64,000 nucleotides of DNA from Epibacterium sp. Ofav1-8 (GTDB taxonomy: Bacteria > Pseudomonadota > Alphaproteobacteria > Rhodobacterales > Rhodobacteraceae), in the NCBI RefSeq assembly GCF_022348185.1, contig NZ_JAKRFD010000011.1:62001-126000 (forward strand), in the 5' to 3' direction. Position 1 is the first letter of the stretch, and each line of letters opens with the position of its first letter. Position numbers and translations under genes: made by a program. The notes below the pieces were generated by a model that made no database searches, was not told the DNA's origin, and saw nothing but the letters and a program-made list of their open reading frames with translations. This document shows, in pieces, positions 43,304 through 52,646 of this stretch.

Positions 43304-43918
43304 ATGCGACTTCTTTCGCAGTCTCATTCACCGTTTGCCCGTAAAGTTGTGGTTCTCATCCATGAGTTGGGACGCGACGATATCGTGATCGAGCACCATG
43401 AAACTAGTCCGACGAATCCTAACCGTTCCGTCGCAAAGCAAAATCCCCTCGGAAAGGTGCCCGTACTGATTACAGACAACGGCGAGGCCATCTACGATTC
43501 TGACGTGATCTGTGATTTTCTTTGCCAAGTCGCAGGGCCGACTCCTTTGTTACCCCTCTCACTAGATGAGCGCATATCTGTGTTGAGAATGCAGGCTTTG
43601 GCTGGTGGAATGTGTGAAGCTGGCATTGCGATCAGATGGGAAACTGAAAGGCGGCCAGAACATCTACGCTTCCCTAGTCTTAGAGATGGCCAGATTGAGA
43701 AATTGTCCGCTAGTTATGCATATCTGGAGGACCAAATCCCAATGCTTAATGACGTGACAGTGGGAACGATTGCGCTTGCCTGTGCACTGGACTGGCTCAG
43801 CTTTCGTGGACTAGATCGCTATGCATCGAAGGCAACGAGATTACGTGCTTGGTTGGAGCAGTTCAATCAGAGAGCCTCGATGCAGGAGAGCCGATTTGAA
43901 GGTCTGACATATGACTGA
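43304..43918 (+). CDS. Glutathione S-transferase family protein
   Basis: A 204-residue GST-like protein. The thioredoxin-fold N-terminus reads MRLLSQSHSPFARKVVVLIHELG with the SPFARK motif, followed by NPLGKVPVLITDNGEAIYDSDVICDFL, the glutathione-binding VPVL and DS pair. The helical C-terminal domain follows. It probably conjugates or reduces small electrophiles. AAAGGA 8-13 bases before the ATG at 43304 supports this start over 43238. Like the DHFR-like gene it is flanked by IS elements and has lower GC. Confidence 0.82.
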   Translation: MRLLSQSHSPFARKVVVLIHELGRDDIVIEHHETSPTNPNRSVAKQNPLGKVPVLITDNGEAIYDSDVICDFLCQVAGPTPLLPLSLDERISVLRMQALAGGMCEAGIAIRWETERRPEHLRFPSLRDGQIEKLSASYAYLEDQIPMLNDVTVGTIALACALDWLSFRGLDRYASKATRLRAWLEQFNQRASMQESRFEGLTYD

Positions 43919-44563
43919 GCACGCCATGCCCCGCCTCGCCGATAGTCTGCGCCAATGTTGGCGCTGTTGCACGAGTCAGATGATGACTGCGGTTTCCCTT
44001 TCCCCGGACACACTTATCCCGGGTCCACGGTGATCGGGATGCCGAGGGCAGTGAAGCGGTTCATCACCGCCGCACGGAGTTGAATTTCGGCAACCTAGCG
44101 GTCGAAATCGCGGGACGTCAGCTTGTGTCCAAGTAGCTTTACGCAATTCATTTTTGGCTCCACCCTGCTACGTCGGTGGTCGCCGCTCCAGTTCCTTCAC
44201 AGCGCCCGGCCAAGATGCTTTGACGTCCGCAGTATCTCCTCGCGGGCTCGGGCTGCTGCCGTGTCCGGCTTCCAGGGTCTCGCGTTGCAGCGGGGCGTTA
44301 TGTTTGCTGCCGCACCGCGGTCAGCGATGGCGTCGTAGCAGGCGCGCGTGTCGTAGGCACCCTCTGCTGTAACGGTGGCGATCTCCTGATCCGGGGGCAG
44401 CTGGGCAAACAGGTCCGGCAGTATCGGCGCGTCGCTGACAGTGCTGGAGGTGACCTCGACCGCCCGAATCTCCAGCGGTTCCTCATCGATCCCGAGGTGG
44501 AGCTTGCGCCACCCCCTTCGTTTCGAGCCGCCATTGACCTGCTCCCCTTAGAGTCCGCGGATA

Positions 44564-45382
44564 TTAGTTCGCTCTGCTCAGGGTTTGGTCCTCTACTGAC
44601 CGTTGGTGATACTCCCGCGGGGTGAGCCCGTCGAGGCTCGAATGCGGGCGGTGGTGATTGTAATCTTCGCGCCAAGCCGCGATCAGGTCTCGGGCATGGC
44701 GCAAATTGGCGAACAGGTGCTCGTTTAGACACTCATCCCGTAGGCGGCCGTTGAAGCTTTCCACGAAGCCGTTTTGCATCGGCTTTCCAGGCGCAATGTA
44801 GTGCCACTCGACCTTGCGTTCCTCCTGCCATTTCAGGATGGCGTTCGACGTCAGTTCCGTTCCGTTGTCGCTGACCACCATGCAGGGGTAGCCGCGCAGC
44901 CGGGCGATGTTGTCCAGTTCGCGCGCCACGCGTTGCCCGGAAAGGGACGTGTCGACCACGCAGGCCAGGCACTCCCGGCTGAAGTCGTCAATGACGCACA
45001 GAACCCGGAAACGGCGCCCGTCTGAGAGGCTGTCGGATACGAAGTCCAGCGACCATCGCTGGTTTGGCCCTTGTGGTATTGCCATCGGCGCCCTCGTTCC
45101 GATCGCGCGTTTGCGACCGCCACGCTTGCGCACTGTCAGGCCCTCTTCCCGGTAGATCCGGTAAAGCTTCTTCCAGTTCACCTTCCAGCCTTCGCAGCCA
45201 AGAAGCAGGTGCAGCCTTCGATAGCCGAAGCGACGCCGTTCGCTGGAAAGCGCCTTCAGCCTCTCCCGCAGCTCGGCGTCGGCAGGTCTGGTTGATCCAC
45301 GTCGATACACACGCGGGTCGATCCCGGCCAGGGCACAGGCCCGCCGCTGGTTGTAGTTCTTCTCTGTCATGGCCCAGTCCAC
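44564..45382 (-). CDS. IS3-family transposase OrfB
   Basis: A 272-residue DDE integrase-core protein: [33 protein letters not shown], then the catalytic triad in [10 protein letters not shown] (Asp), [11 protein letters not shown] (Asp) and [20 protein letters not shown] (Glu), and the terminal [18 protein letters not shown]. It is complete on its own, but expression normally needs a -1 frameshift from OrfA at the A6C slippery site (45412-45418). OrfA is interrupted here, so activity is doubtful. The ATG at 45382 is only the first in the frame. Confidence 0.9.
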   Translation of the reverse strand: MDWAMTEKNYNQRRACALAGIDPRVYRRGSTRPADAELRERLKALSSERRRFGYRRLHLLLGCEGWKVNWKKLYRIYREEGLTVRKRGGRKRAIGTRAPMAIPQGPNQRWSLDFVSDSLSDGRRFRVLCVIDDFSRECLACVVDTSLSGQRVARELDNIARLRGYPCMVVSDNGTELTSNAILKWQEERKVEWHYIAPGKPMQNGFVESFNGRLRDECLNEHLFANLRHARDLIAAWREDYNHHRPHSSLDGLTPREYHQRSVEDQTLSRAN

Positions 45383-45411
45383 GGCTCGTCGCCTTGCACC
45401 GGGCTTCAGAA

Positions 45412-45418
45412 GTTTTTT
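45412..45418 (-). promoter_or_regulatory. Programmed -1 frameshift slippery site (A AAA AAC)
   Basis: On the minus strand AAAAAAC lies a few codons before the OrfA stop. A -1 shift here reads [21 protein letters not shown] straight into OrfB, the classic IS3 OrfAB arrangement. Confidence 0.75.
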
Positions 45419-45555
45419 CCCAGCATTTCCTTGAGCGTGGCCACATCGAGCATCTGCTCTGCAAGCATCTTCTTGAGCTTTGCATTCTCGGCCTCAAGAG
45501 CCTTCAGCCGCTTGGCCTCCGACACTTCCATGCCGCCATACTTCGAACGCCATTT

Positions 45556-46876
45556 AATGGGATGGATGTCTCTCCCTCCAACCGTAATGCTGTGAGGGTA
45601 TCGCAGCAAACTGGAGGAAGAGATGACGATAGTATTTATGGGGATCGATTTGGCTAAGAACGTGTTCCAGCTTCACGGCGTTGATGCGGGCGGCAATGCC
45701 GTCCTCAAGAAACGGGTGCGGCGAGAAGGGCTCCTTGCAGAGTTGGCAGCGGTTCCCGCCTGTTGGATCGGCATCGAAGCCTGCACCGGCGCGTTCTGGT
45801 GGCAACGCTAGTTCGAGGCCCTAGGCCACGCGGTCAAAGTGATCGCACCGCAGTATGTCAAACCTTTCCTCAAGCACCAGAAGAACGACCGCAACGATGC
45901 TGAGGCGATTTGCACAGCACTGATGCAACCGAACATGAAGTTCGTTCCGTCCAAGAATGAAGAGCAACAAGACATTCAGGCTCTGCACCGCGCACGCCGG
46001 CGCCTGGTGAACCACCGCACTGCGTTGGTCTGTCAGATGCGCGGTCTCCTACTCGACAGGGGCGTCACAATCCCGCTGACTTTGGGACGCGCACGGCAGC
46101 GCATCCCAGAGCAGCTGGAGGATCGATCAAACGGACTTAGTGCAATGACCCGCGAGATCATCGCCGATCTGTTCGAGTTCATGCTTCAACTCGATGCGCG
46201 GATCAAAGCCTTCGATAAGCGCATTGATCAGGTATTCCGGGCCAACCCCGAGTGCCAGCGGATCGCCCGGATTTGCGGGGTTGGTTCCAAAACAGCCACG
46301 GCCGTCGTAGCGGCAGTCGGTGACGGCAAAGAGTTTAAGAATGGGCGGAATATGGCGGCTTGGATGGGTCTGGTGCCCCGGCAGCATTCCAGTGGCGACA
46401 AACGGCTATTGATGGGCATCAGCAAACGCGGGGACAAGCATCTCCGAACGTTACTGATCCATGGTGCCCGCTCTGTTGTCCGCGTGTCGCAAGGCCGAAC
46501 CGACGCCTTCAGCAGATGGGTCAACTCGATCCGCGAAAGGCGAGGCATGAACCGGGCCATTGTCGCGGTCGCCAACAAGAATGCGCGTATCATTTGGGCC
46601 ATGCTGCGCAGAAACGAAGAGTTCCGCGCTCACACCTGAGCAAAGAAGAGGATTGCAAGACGACCAAGGAAATAAACCGACCGGCAAACTCCGGTGAGTG
46701 AGGAACCTGGCTTTTATAATGGCCCACTGAGGCCGACCATTTGTTGAGGCTCACCACGCGGAATTCCCATTTGGGCGCGCCATCCAACCGGCGACGCCGG
46801 ATAGATGTTTGCAACTAGGGAAACGCCATCAGACCAGGACCGAGGAAACCTTGCAACGGGAGAGACATCCATAGAT
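45556..46876 (+). mobile_element. IS110-family (IS1111-like) element, innermost in the nest
   Basis: The ends are exact to a few bases because OrfA codons resume on both sides. It has near-terminal inverted repeats ATGGATGTCTCTCCC (45562-45576) and its exact complement (46858-46872), the layout of the IS1111 subgroup. Size about 1321 bp. Confidence 0.88.
45623..46639 (+). pseudogene. IS110-family transposase with one nonsense codon
   Basis: Frame VFMGIDLAKNVFQLHGVDAGG, then WIGIEACTGAFWWQR and a TAG at 45809. The same frame continues FEALGHAVKVIAPQYVKPFLKHQKNDRNDAEAICTA, ARICGVGSKTATAVVAAVGDG, NMAAWMGLVPRQHSSGDKRLLMGISKRGDKHLRTLLIHGARS and ends RRNEEFRAHT. About 338 residues if the stop is read through. 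Only this single lesion is visible. Confidence 0.88.
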
Positions 46877-47594
46877 GTAAAACGTGCCATCACTGATGCC
46901 ATGCTTCCGGCAGAGCTCCTTGGCGCCGATCCCGGCTTGGTGCTCTTTCAGGATGCCAATGATCTGCTCTTCGCTGAATCGGCTTTTCCGCATTGTCTGT
47001 CTCCTCATGTGGAGAACAGGCTAACTTCAAAACGCGGACATTTCAGGGGAGCACGTCACCATGCTTGCGCGTGTGCCACTCGCCTTCGCCTTCCACCTTG
47101 ATGCCGGTGCTGTCCACGAGCAGATGCAGCGGCCCCTTGGAGCCGCGGATACGGGATCGTCACGTTCAAGGTCTTCTGACGACGTGACAGAGTGCTAAAG
47201 TCCGGCACAGACCAGCCGAGCCCGGACAGTTCGAGAAGGCTCGCCACGAAACCGGTCGCTTGGCGGGGCGGTAGCCCGAGGAATGTCTTGAGGGTGAGGC
47301 AGGCCTGGATCGGAGCGCCGCTATAGGCCTGCTGACGGCCGCGACGCCTCGAGGGAATGGCATTCCCAATGCATCGAGGGATCGAAGCAAACGGTCAGTG
47401 ATTCGCGCTGCCTCAGCGCCTCATTGTAGCTTTGCCAGTTGGTGGTCTTGCAGGTCGTCTTCGGAGGGCTGCTCATACCTTCCGGCTACTACACTGGATT
47501 CACGAGGTGAAACCCTCATCCCTTTGCGCAACAAGGCCGCTGCGAAACCTCCGTGGGAGGAGCGCAGGATACATACGACAATATACTATCGAAA

Positions 47595-47622
47595 CACCAA
47601 GTATAAAAACGCATAATGAAGT
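47595..47622 (+). repeat. 28-bp direct repeat, left copy
   Basis: The 28 bases beginning CACCAAGTATAAAAACGCAT are identical to 61549-61576. The left copy is 57 bp outside the outer IS5 end; the right copy begins at the first base after the intact IS5 element. Together they bracket the sugar operon and the 57-60 kb genes. Confidence 0.9.
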
Positions 47623-47706
47623 TTATGTTAATTTATAAAGCACAAACCTGGCCAAAATACCGATGCTCAACCAAGGCAACGCTGGCCGTATTTTTGGTCC
47701 TTTGCC

Positions 47707-48663
47707 TTACTGGCCGCGGACCCACCTCTCCAAGAGCGCGGCCGAGGTTGCGCTCAGTGCCAGAGGGTAAACATCGCTTTCGGTCAGGCCCGCAGCCACA
47801 CATTCCTGCAAGTGTTTGGCCTCATGTGCGTAGCCGTTGCCGATGTACGGCAAATGAAACTCTTCCGTCTCGCCGGATCGCAACAGCAGCAGGCGGCTCG
47901 GGTGGTGGAATTCCTCCGGGATCGTAAGGCTGCCCGAATCCCCCGTGACATGGACGGATACCGGCATCTCGGCGTGAAAGCCGAAGGACAGTTGCGAGAC
48001 GACATCGGTGTTATGCCGCATCGCCACTACAACCATCTCGTCCACGCCTGTTTTTCCTGTCACCACTTCCGCACTGCTATGCGCCACAGGTCCGGCGAGA
48101 AGCTGCGCCACCGTCACCGGGTAAATGCCGAGATCCAGCGTCGCGCCGCCTCCGAGAGCGGGATCGAAAAGGTTCGGGGACCGCTCTGGGTCGCGCTGGC
48201 TGACAAATTGCGCGGTCAGATGGCGCGGGGTGCCGATGGCCCCTTCCGCGATCAGGCTGCGGGCCCTCTGCAGCGCTGGGAAAAACGCGGTCCACATCGC
48301 CTCCATCAGGAACAGCCCTGCGGCGCGAGCGGCTTTGATGCAAATCGCAGTATCTGCGGCGGATGTGGTCAGCGGCTTTTCGCATAGCACATGTTTTCCC
48401 GCCGCCAGAGCCTCGAGGATATTCTGCTTATGGGCCGCGTTCGGCGTGCCGATGTACACTATATCAACATCAGGGTCAGCAAGCAGCGCCGCATGCGACG
48501 AATAAGCGCGCGGCACCTCCCAGCGAGCCGCAAACGCCGCAGCAGTTTCCTGCTGCCGCGAAGCGACCGCAAGCAGCTTGGCGTCTGGCAGGTGCTGCAG
48601 CGCAGAGGCCATCGCATTAGCGATATTGCCGGTGGACAGGATGCCCCATCGGAACGTCGTCAT
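47707..48663 (-). CDS. Gfo/Idh/MocA-family oxidoreductase
   Basis: A 318-residue NAD(P)-dependent sugar oxidoreductase type protein. The Rossmann domain is FRWGILSTGNIANAMASAL (GILSTGNIA loop), DIVYIGTPNAAHKQNILEALAAGKHVLCEKPLT with the catalytic-site Lys in CEKPL (about 95), then the C-terminal domain with LGGGATLDLGIYPV (about 170), where the family's active-site Asp/His-type residues lie. It is last of the eight-gene sugar operon and overlaps the preceding dehydrogenase gene by 4 bp. It probably oxidises or epimerises the sugar released by the hydrolase; the actual sugar is unknown. Confidence 0.88.
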   Translation of the reverse strand: MTTFRWGILSTGNIANAMASALQHLPDAKLLAVASRQQETAAAFAARWEVPRAYSSHAALLADPDVDIVYIGTPNAAHKQNILEALAAGKHVLCEKPLTTSAADTAICIKAARAAGLFLMEAMWTAFFPALQRARSLIAEGAIGTPRHLTAQFVSQRDPERSPNLFDPALGGGATLDLGIYPVTVAQLLAGPVAHSSAEVVTGKTGVDEMVVVAMRHNTDVVSQLSFGFHAEMPVSVHVTGDSGSLTIPEEFHHPSRLLLLRSGETEEFHLPYIGNGYAHEAKHLQECVAAGLTESDVYPLALSATSAALLERWVRGQ

Positions 48664-49685
48664 GATTGAAGGTCCCTTTGCGCTGCCACCAGGCTCGCAA
48701 CCTGCGCTCGGTCTGCGGCTTTCAATTGCCGCTCTGTGCGTCCGTCCAATATCGCCTGCACATCCTGCAGGAGCATATCGCCGATGAGGTGCCGACCGCC
48801 CATCACCGCAGCCGCGCGATGAGGTGAGAGGATGACATTCGAGGCATGGCGCAGCGGGTCGTTCCGGCCCAGCGGCTCGGTCGGGAACACATCGGTTGCA
48901 ATCACGATCCGCCCGGTTTCGGCAGCGTGGAGCAAGGCAGGAAAATCGACGCTCCAGGCACGGCTGATCACGATCACCAGCGCCCCTGTCTGCAGCCGCG
49001 CGATCAGATCCGCGCTCAGCAGGTTACGGGTTTCTTCCGACGGCACCGCCGCCAAGACGACGATCCGCGACCGCGCCACCAACGCGCCGAGATCGCACAG
49101 CTCCACATCCGGCCCGGCATCGGTCAGGAACGGATCAAACGCCAGCACCTCCGGCGCAAACGGCGCCATCAACCGGGCGGTCTCGCGCGCGATCTGCCCG
49201 AAGCCGATAAACCCGACTGTGGCGCCAAAAAGCGAGAAATCCGTCTCTGGCCGGTCTTCGAGCCAATGCTCCGCGCCCCTGCGAAAGGCCTCATGCTCCC
49301 GCACAAGCCCGCGCCCGCCCGCCAACGCCATCGCCAGGGTCATCTCAGCCACTGACTGCCGGAATCCCGGCGAGGCGGAGAGCACCTCGATGCCCCGATC
49401 GAAACAGGCCTCATAGGCGAGGCCCTCGTTATTCGCTCCCGCGACCTCGATCACCGCGCGCAGGTTTTGTGCGCGCCCGACCTGATCGGCGCTCAGCTGC
49501 GGGAGGGCCGCGACATAAAAGGCCGCTTCCCCGATCAGATCATCTACTTTCGCAGGGTCCATCGGCCAGTTCTGGCCGCCCTCGATCCGGCAGATCCGGC
49601 TGAGCGCGTCATAGGTCTGGGGGCGGAACAGCTCTTCCAGCTGGCGAAAGTGCTGATCCAAAATCAGGAGGGGTTTCTGTGTCAT
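48660..49685 (-). CDS. D-isomer-specific 2-hydroxyacid dehydrogenase family protein
   Basis: A 341-residue protein with the split Rossmann pattern: VGFIGFGQIARETARLMAPFAPEVLAFDPF (NAD-binding GxGxxG about residue 160), SRIVVLAAVPSEETRNLLSADLI, GALVIVISRAWSVDFPALL with the Arg near 235, ATDVFPTEPLGRNDPL with the Glu and HRAAAVMG carrying the His near residue 290. It would reduce a 2-oxoacid or oxidise a hydroxyacid. It overlaps neighbours on both sides by 4 bp within the sugar operon, so it acts in the same pathway. Confidence 0.85.
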   Translation of the reverse strand: MTQKPLLILDQHFRQLEELFRPQTYDALSRICRIEGGQNWPMDPAKVDDLIGEAAFYVAALPQLSADQVGRAQNLRAVIEVAGANNEGLAYEACFDRGIEVLSASPGFRQSVAEMTLAMALAGGRGLVREHEAFRRGAEHWLEDRPETDFSLFGATVGFIGFGQIARETARLMAPFAPEVLAFDPFLTDAGPDVELCDLGALVARSRIVVLAAVPSEETRNLLSADLIARLQTGALVIVISRAWSVDFPALLHAAETGRIVIATDVFPTEPLGRNDPLRHASNVILSPHRAAAVMGGRHLIGDMLLQDVQAILDGRTERQLKAADRAQVASLVAAQRDLQS

Positions 49686-50782
49686 GTTGCGTTCTGTACT
49701 GCCTGTAGGTCCTGTTCGCTCGCCGGCGCAAAGAGATGTGCCTTGCCGGGGTCGAAAGCGAGCTGGATGCTCTCGCCCGGTTCAAACACCCGGTCCTCGT
49801 TCAGCGACACCAGCACGCGGTGGCCATCTGCGAGGCGGACATCGACTACGGTTTCCGTGCCAAGCCGCTCGATGAGGTTCACCGTCCCGCTCAGGATGCC
49901 GCCCTCGGCGACCGGGCGGAGATCCTGCGGCCGGATACCGAGCGTCGCCTTCGCGCCCTTCCCCACGCCTTCGCGCCAGACTGGGGCCTCGAACTCGGCC
50001 ACAACCTGCGAGGCCACCCGCGCGGTCGCGGCGTCGGTCATCGCGATATCGACGTCGAAAAAATTCATCGACGGAGCCCCGAGGAAGCCCGCGACAAACA
50101 GGTTTTCGGGCCGGTGATAAAGCTCCATCGGCGTGCCGATCTGCTGGACCAGACCGTCCTTCAGCACCACAATCTTGTCTGCGAGCGTCATCGCCTCCAC
50201 CTGATCGTGCGTGACGTAGATCATCGTCGCACCCAGCGATCTATGCAGGCGGCCAATCTCCATCCGCATGTCGAGGCGCAGCGCCGCATCCAGGTTCGAC
50301 AGCGGTTCGTCGAACAAAAACACCTCGGGATTGCGGGTGATGGCGCGGCCGATGGCCACCCGCTGACGCTGCCCGCCCGAGAGCTGGCTGGGACGGCGGT
50401 CCAGCAGGTGCTCCATCTGCAGGATGCGCGCCGCCTCCGCGACTTTGGCGTCCTTCTCGGCCTTGGGCACCTTGGCGATGGTCAGGCCAAAGGCGATGTT
50501 TTCCCGCACCGTCATATGCGGGAAAATCGCGTAGGATTGAAACACCATCGCAATGCCGCGCTCCGAGGCGGGGACCTTGTTCACCACCCGGCTGCCGATC
50601 TCCAGCGTACCGCCGGAAATGGTCTCCAGCCCCGAAATCATCCGCAGCAGCGTCGATTTCCCGCAGCCGGAAGGGCCCACAAAGACGACGAATTCGCCGT
50701 CCTTGATCTCGATATCCACGCCCTTGATGACATCGACCGAACCGTAGCTCTTGCGCAGCCCTTTGAGTTTGACGTCAGCCAC
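49682..50782 (-). CDS. ugpC: UgpC/MsmX-type sugar ABC transporter ATP-binding protein
   Basis: A 366-residue ATPase: Walker A in FVGPSGCGKSTLLRMISG, Q loop MVFQSYAIFPHMTV, signature QLSGGQRQRVAIGRAI, Walker B EVFLFDEPLSNLDAALR and switch His in MIYVTHDQVEAM. The C-terminal part is the TOBE regulatory domain typical for MalK/UgpC proteins (GIRPQDLRPV). It energises the two permeases coded upstream. It overlaps the hydrolase gene by 8 bp. The symbol is given for family, not for a glycerol-phosphate substrate. Confidence 0.92.
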   Translation of the reverse strand: MADVKLKGLRKSYGSVDVIKGVDIEIKDGEFVVFVGPSGCGKSTLLRMISGLETISGGTLEIGSRVVNKVPASERGIAMVFQSYAIFPHMTVRENIAFGLTIAKVPKAEKDAKVAEAARILQMEHLLDRRPSQLSGGQRQRVAIGRAITRNPEVFLFDEPLSNLDAALRLDMRMEIGRLHRSLGATMIYVTHDQVEAMTLADKIVVLKDGLVQQIGTPMELYHRPENLFVAGFLGAPSMNFFDVDIAMTDAATARVASQVVAEFEAPVWREGVGKGAKATLGIRPQDLRPVAEGGILSGTVNLIERLGTETVVDVRLADGHRVLVSLNEDRVFEPGESIQLAFDPGKAHLFAPASEQDLQAVQNAT

Positions 50783-51764
50783 TGTATCCGTCCTCCTCTG
50801 CTCTGGGGATCAGGCGCAGCAGGCCGTCCGGCGTGACAGCAACCGGATCGGGGTCGCTGATCTCTCCGATGAAGGCGCCACCCTCGCTGTCGAACCAGCG
50901 GAAGCCCAGCAATTTCAAGCCCGCCTCGGTCTGGGCGATCCGGGCAGCGTAGCGTTTCGGAAAAGGTGCGCAATCCAGCGCCGGGCCGGGGGCAATGCGC
51001 CAGGGGCCGCGCGCGCTTTTTCCGATCAGGTAATGGGTGCCTGTCATCGCAGGCCCCGCGACCGCTTCCGCGCTCGGTGCCCAGAACCGTCCAGAGGTGC
51101 AGAACAGGCAATACCAGCGCCCCTCCGCCTGAAAGATCTGCGGCACTTCCAACTCGCCAAAACCGCCGGTGAAGACCGGGTCCTGCAAGGTCCAGGTATA
51201 GAGATCCGGCGAGGTGGCAAAACCGATCGCGCCCGCCTCCAGCTGCTCCCCGACACGGGCGTCGCGCGCGGTGAAATACATCAACCATCCCGCCCCCTCG
51301 GGGTCGCGGATCACATAGGGGTCGCGAAAGGCCCGGTCATGCCAGCGCCCTTCGGCATATTCCTCGTAAGGCGCCGCCAGATCGAGGATCTGGCCATCGC
51401 CCACCCGCTGCCAATTGTGCAGATCCGTGCTCACCGCATGGCCGAGCCGCTGCTTCTTTGCAGCCTCCGCCGTTGAGGTGCCGGTGTAGAACAGATGCCA
51501 GATGCCATCGTCGCCCCGCACCACCGAACCGGTCCAGGTCGTGCAATCGTCCCAGGCCGGAGCGGCAGCGGGCGCGAAACATGTCCCCAGGCTGTCCCAG
51601 TCGGTCAGATCGCGCGAGGTGGCGTGGTGGTAGCTGACATTCCAGTGCCGCTGCTCCGGGTCACCGATGGATTTCGGAGCCTGCAGGAAGTAGCCATGCC
51701 AGAGTTCCCCGTCATGAACATACCAGCTATCCCAGAGCCATTTATCATTTATTGAGAAGCCCAT
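50775..51764 (-). CDS. Five-bladed beta-propeller glycoside hydrolase (GH32/43/68-like)
   Basis: A 329-residue protein without signal peptide, so cytoplasmic. It has the clan GH-F/GH-J pattern: WLWDSWYVHDGELWHGYFLQAP with the nucleophile-type Asp near residue 11, VSYHHATSRDLTDWDSLG, TGSVVRGDDGIWHLFYTG, RDPYVIRDPEGAGWLMYFTARD with the RDP stabiliser Asp (about 150), and FGELEVPQIFQAEGRWY with the acid/base Glu (about 208). GH32 has WMNDPNG, which is altered here, so the subfamily is open. It would split an imported fructoside-like or similar glycoside. It lies between permease and ATPase genes, overlapping the permease gene by 1 bp. Confidence 0.72.
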   Translation of the reverse strand: MGFSINDKWLWDSWYVHDGELWHGYFLQAPKSIGDPEQRHWNVSYHHATSRDLTDWDSLGTCFAPAAAPAWDDCTTWTGSVVRGDDGIWHLFYTGTSTAEAAKKQRLGHAVSTDLHNWQRVGDGQILDLAAPYEEYAEGRWHDRAFRDPYVIRDPEGAGWLMYFTARDARVGEQLEAGAIGFATSPDLYTWTLQDPVFTGGFGELEVPQIFQAEGRWYCLFCTSGRFWAPSAEAVAGPAMTGTHYLIGKSARGPWRIAPGPALDCAPFPKRYAARIAQTEAGLKLLGFRWFDSEGGAFIGEISDPDPVAVTPDGLLRLIPRAEEDGYSG

Positions 51765-52645
51765 TAGCCTTTCACTCCTGTGGATGCGACTGAAGAAATA
51801 AAAACCCTCTGAAGCGACAGATAAAAGCCGAGCACCGGAACGGTGATGATGGTCAGATAGGCCATCACCTCGCCCCAGGGCACATTCAGCTGGTCGGTAA
51901 AATACCCGAGCCCCACCATGACCGGGCGGATGGATTCATCCTGCACCACCATCAGCGGCCAGAGGTACTGGTTGTACATAAAGAGAAATTTCAGGATCGC
52001 GGCGGTCGCGATCACCGGCCCGGAGAGCGGCATCACGACACGGCGATAGATCGTCCACCACGACGCGCCTTCCACCCGGCTCGCCTCGATCAGCTCCTTT
52101 GGCAGGTCCTTGAAGAACTGCACGAAAAGGAAGATCGACAGCGCATCCGCGATGAAGGGAACGATCTGCACCCGATAGGTGTTGAGCCAGCCCAGCTCGA
52201 ACCCGTCACCGCCAATCCATGGCAATTGCGAGGCCATCAGCAGGAGCGGGATGAAAATCGTCTCATAGGGGATGATCAGCGTAGCCAGCAGGATGGAAAA
52301 GACCACCGCCTTGCCGCTCCACTCGATGAACACAAAGGCAAACGCCGCCAGCGAGCACACGAAGAGGCAGAGCAGAACCGTGACGCCGGTTACCAGAACC
52401 GAGTTGAAGACAAAAACACCGATCGGCGCGCGGGCAAACGCGTCCGAATAATTCGCGAGCGACAGATCTCCGACCGGCAGGAAGGCCCGCAGGCTCTTGG
52501 TGTCGAGCAGAAGCTGCGCCGAGGGCTTCAGCGAGGACATCACCATGAAGAGCAGTGGGAATATGAAAACGACCGCCACAAGGCTGAGCGCCGCATAGCG
52601 CGACACGAGTCGGAGGCCGCGATTGTCTGTTTTGACTGCAGGCAT
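51764..52645 (-). CDS. Sugar ABC transporter permease, MalG type
   Basis: A 293-residue inner membrane protein with six helices and the EAA-type loop in DLPKELIEASRVEGASWWTIYRRVVMPLSGPVI (about 190-222). The N-terminal YAALSLVAVVFIFPLLFMVMSSLKP and FVFNSVLVTGVTVLLCLFVCSLAAFAF are typical of carbohydrate uptake family 1. It pairs with the MalF-type protein coded just upstream (1 bp gap). Confidence 0.92.
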   Translation of the reverse strand: MPAVKTDNRGLRLVSRYAALSLVAVVFIFPLLFMVMSSLKPSAQLLLDTKSLRAFLPVGDLSLANYSDAFARAPIGVFVFNSVLVTGVTVLLCLFVCSLAAFAFVFIEWSGKAVVFSILLATLIIPYETIFIPLLLMASQLPWIGGDGFELGWLNTYRVQIVPFIADALSIFLFVQFFKDLPKELIEASRVEGASWWTIYRRVVMPLSGPVIATAAILKFLFMYNQYLWPLMVVQDESIRPVMVGLGYFTDQLNVPWGEVMAYLTIITVPVLGFYLSLQRVFISSVASTGVKG

Positions 52646-52646
52646 A

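Larger units (their letters stand above)
45406..46993 (-). pseudogene. IS3-family OrfA, split by the IS110 insertion
   Basis: The N-terminal half starts at 46993: MRKSRFSEEQIIGILKEHQ, GIGAKELCRKHGISDGTFY, ending at 46877. The IS110 element (45556-46876) follows. The C-terminal half resumes [21 protein letters not shown] at 45555 and ends EMLGKNF with the stop at 45406. Joined, they make a normal 87-residue OrfA with helix-turn-helix and leucine-zipper parts. Confidence 0.88.
44535..47058 (-). mobile_element. IS3-family (IS407-like) element inserted in IS5 and itself split by IS110
   Basis: Inverted ends TGACCTGCTCCCCT (44535 on) and complement of TGACGTGCTCCCCT (ending 47058) are flanked on both sides by CCAT (44531-44534 and 47059-47062), a perfect 4-bp target duplication as expected for the IS407 subgroup. 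Without the IS110 insert it is about 1.2 kb. Confidence 0.9.
44014..47476 (-). pseudogene. IS5-family transposase split by IS3
   Basis: The N-terminal half (47476 down to 47059) reads with shifts MSSPPKTTCKTTNWQSYNEAL, then GFVASLLELSGLGWSVPDFSTLSRRQKTLNVTIPY and GEWHTRKHG. The C-terminal half (44534 down to 44014) reads GGSKRRGWRKLHLGIDEE, SDAPILPDLFAQLPPDQEIATVTAEGAYDTRACY and NRFTALGIPITVDPG. Both parallel the intact protein encoded at 60553-61485. There are internal frameshifts and a stop as well as the insertion. Confidence 0.82.
43960..47538 (-). mobile_element. Outer IS5-family element of a three-level insertion nest
   Basis: Terminal repeats GGCGCTGTTGCAC at 43960 and the complement of GGCCTTGTTGCGC ending at 47538 resemble those of the intact IS5 copy at 60500-61548. 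The transposase halves lie at the two ends, with the IS3 element 44535-47058 in between. Without inserts the element is about 1.05 kb. Confidence 0.82.
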
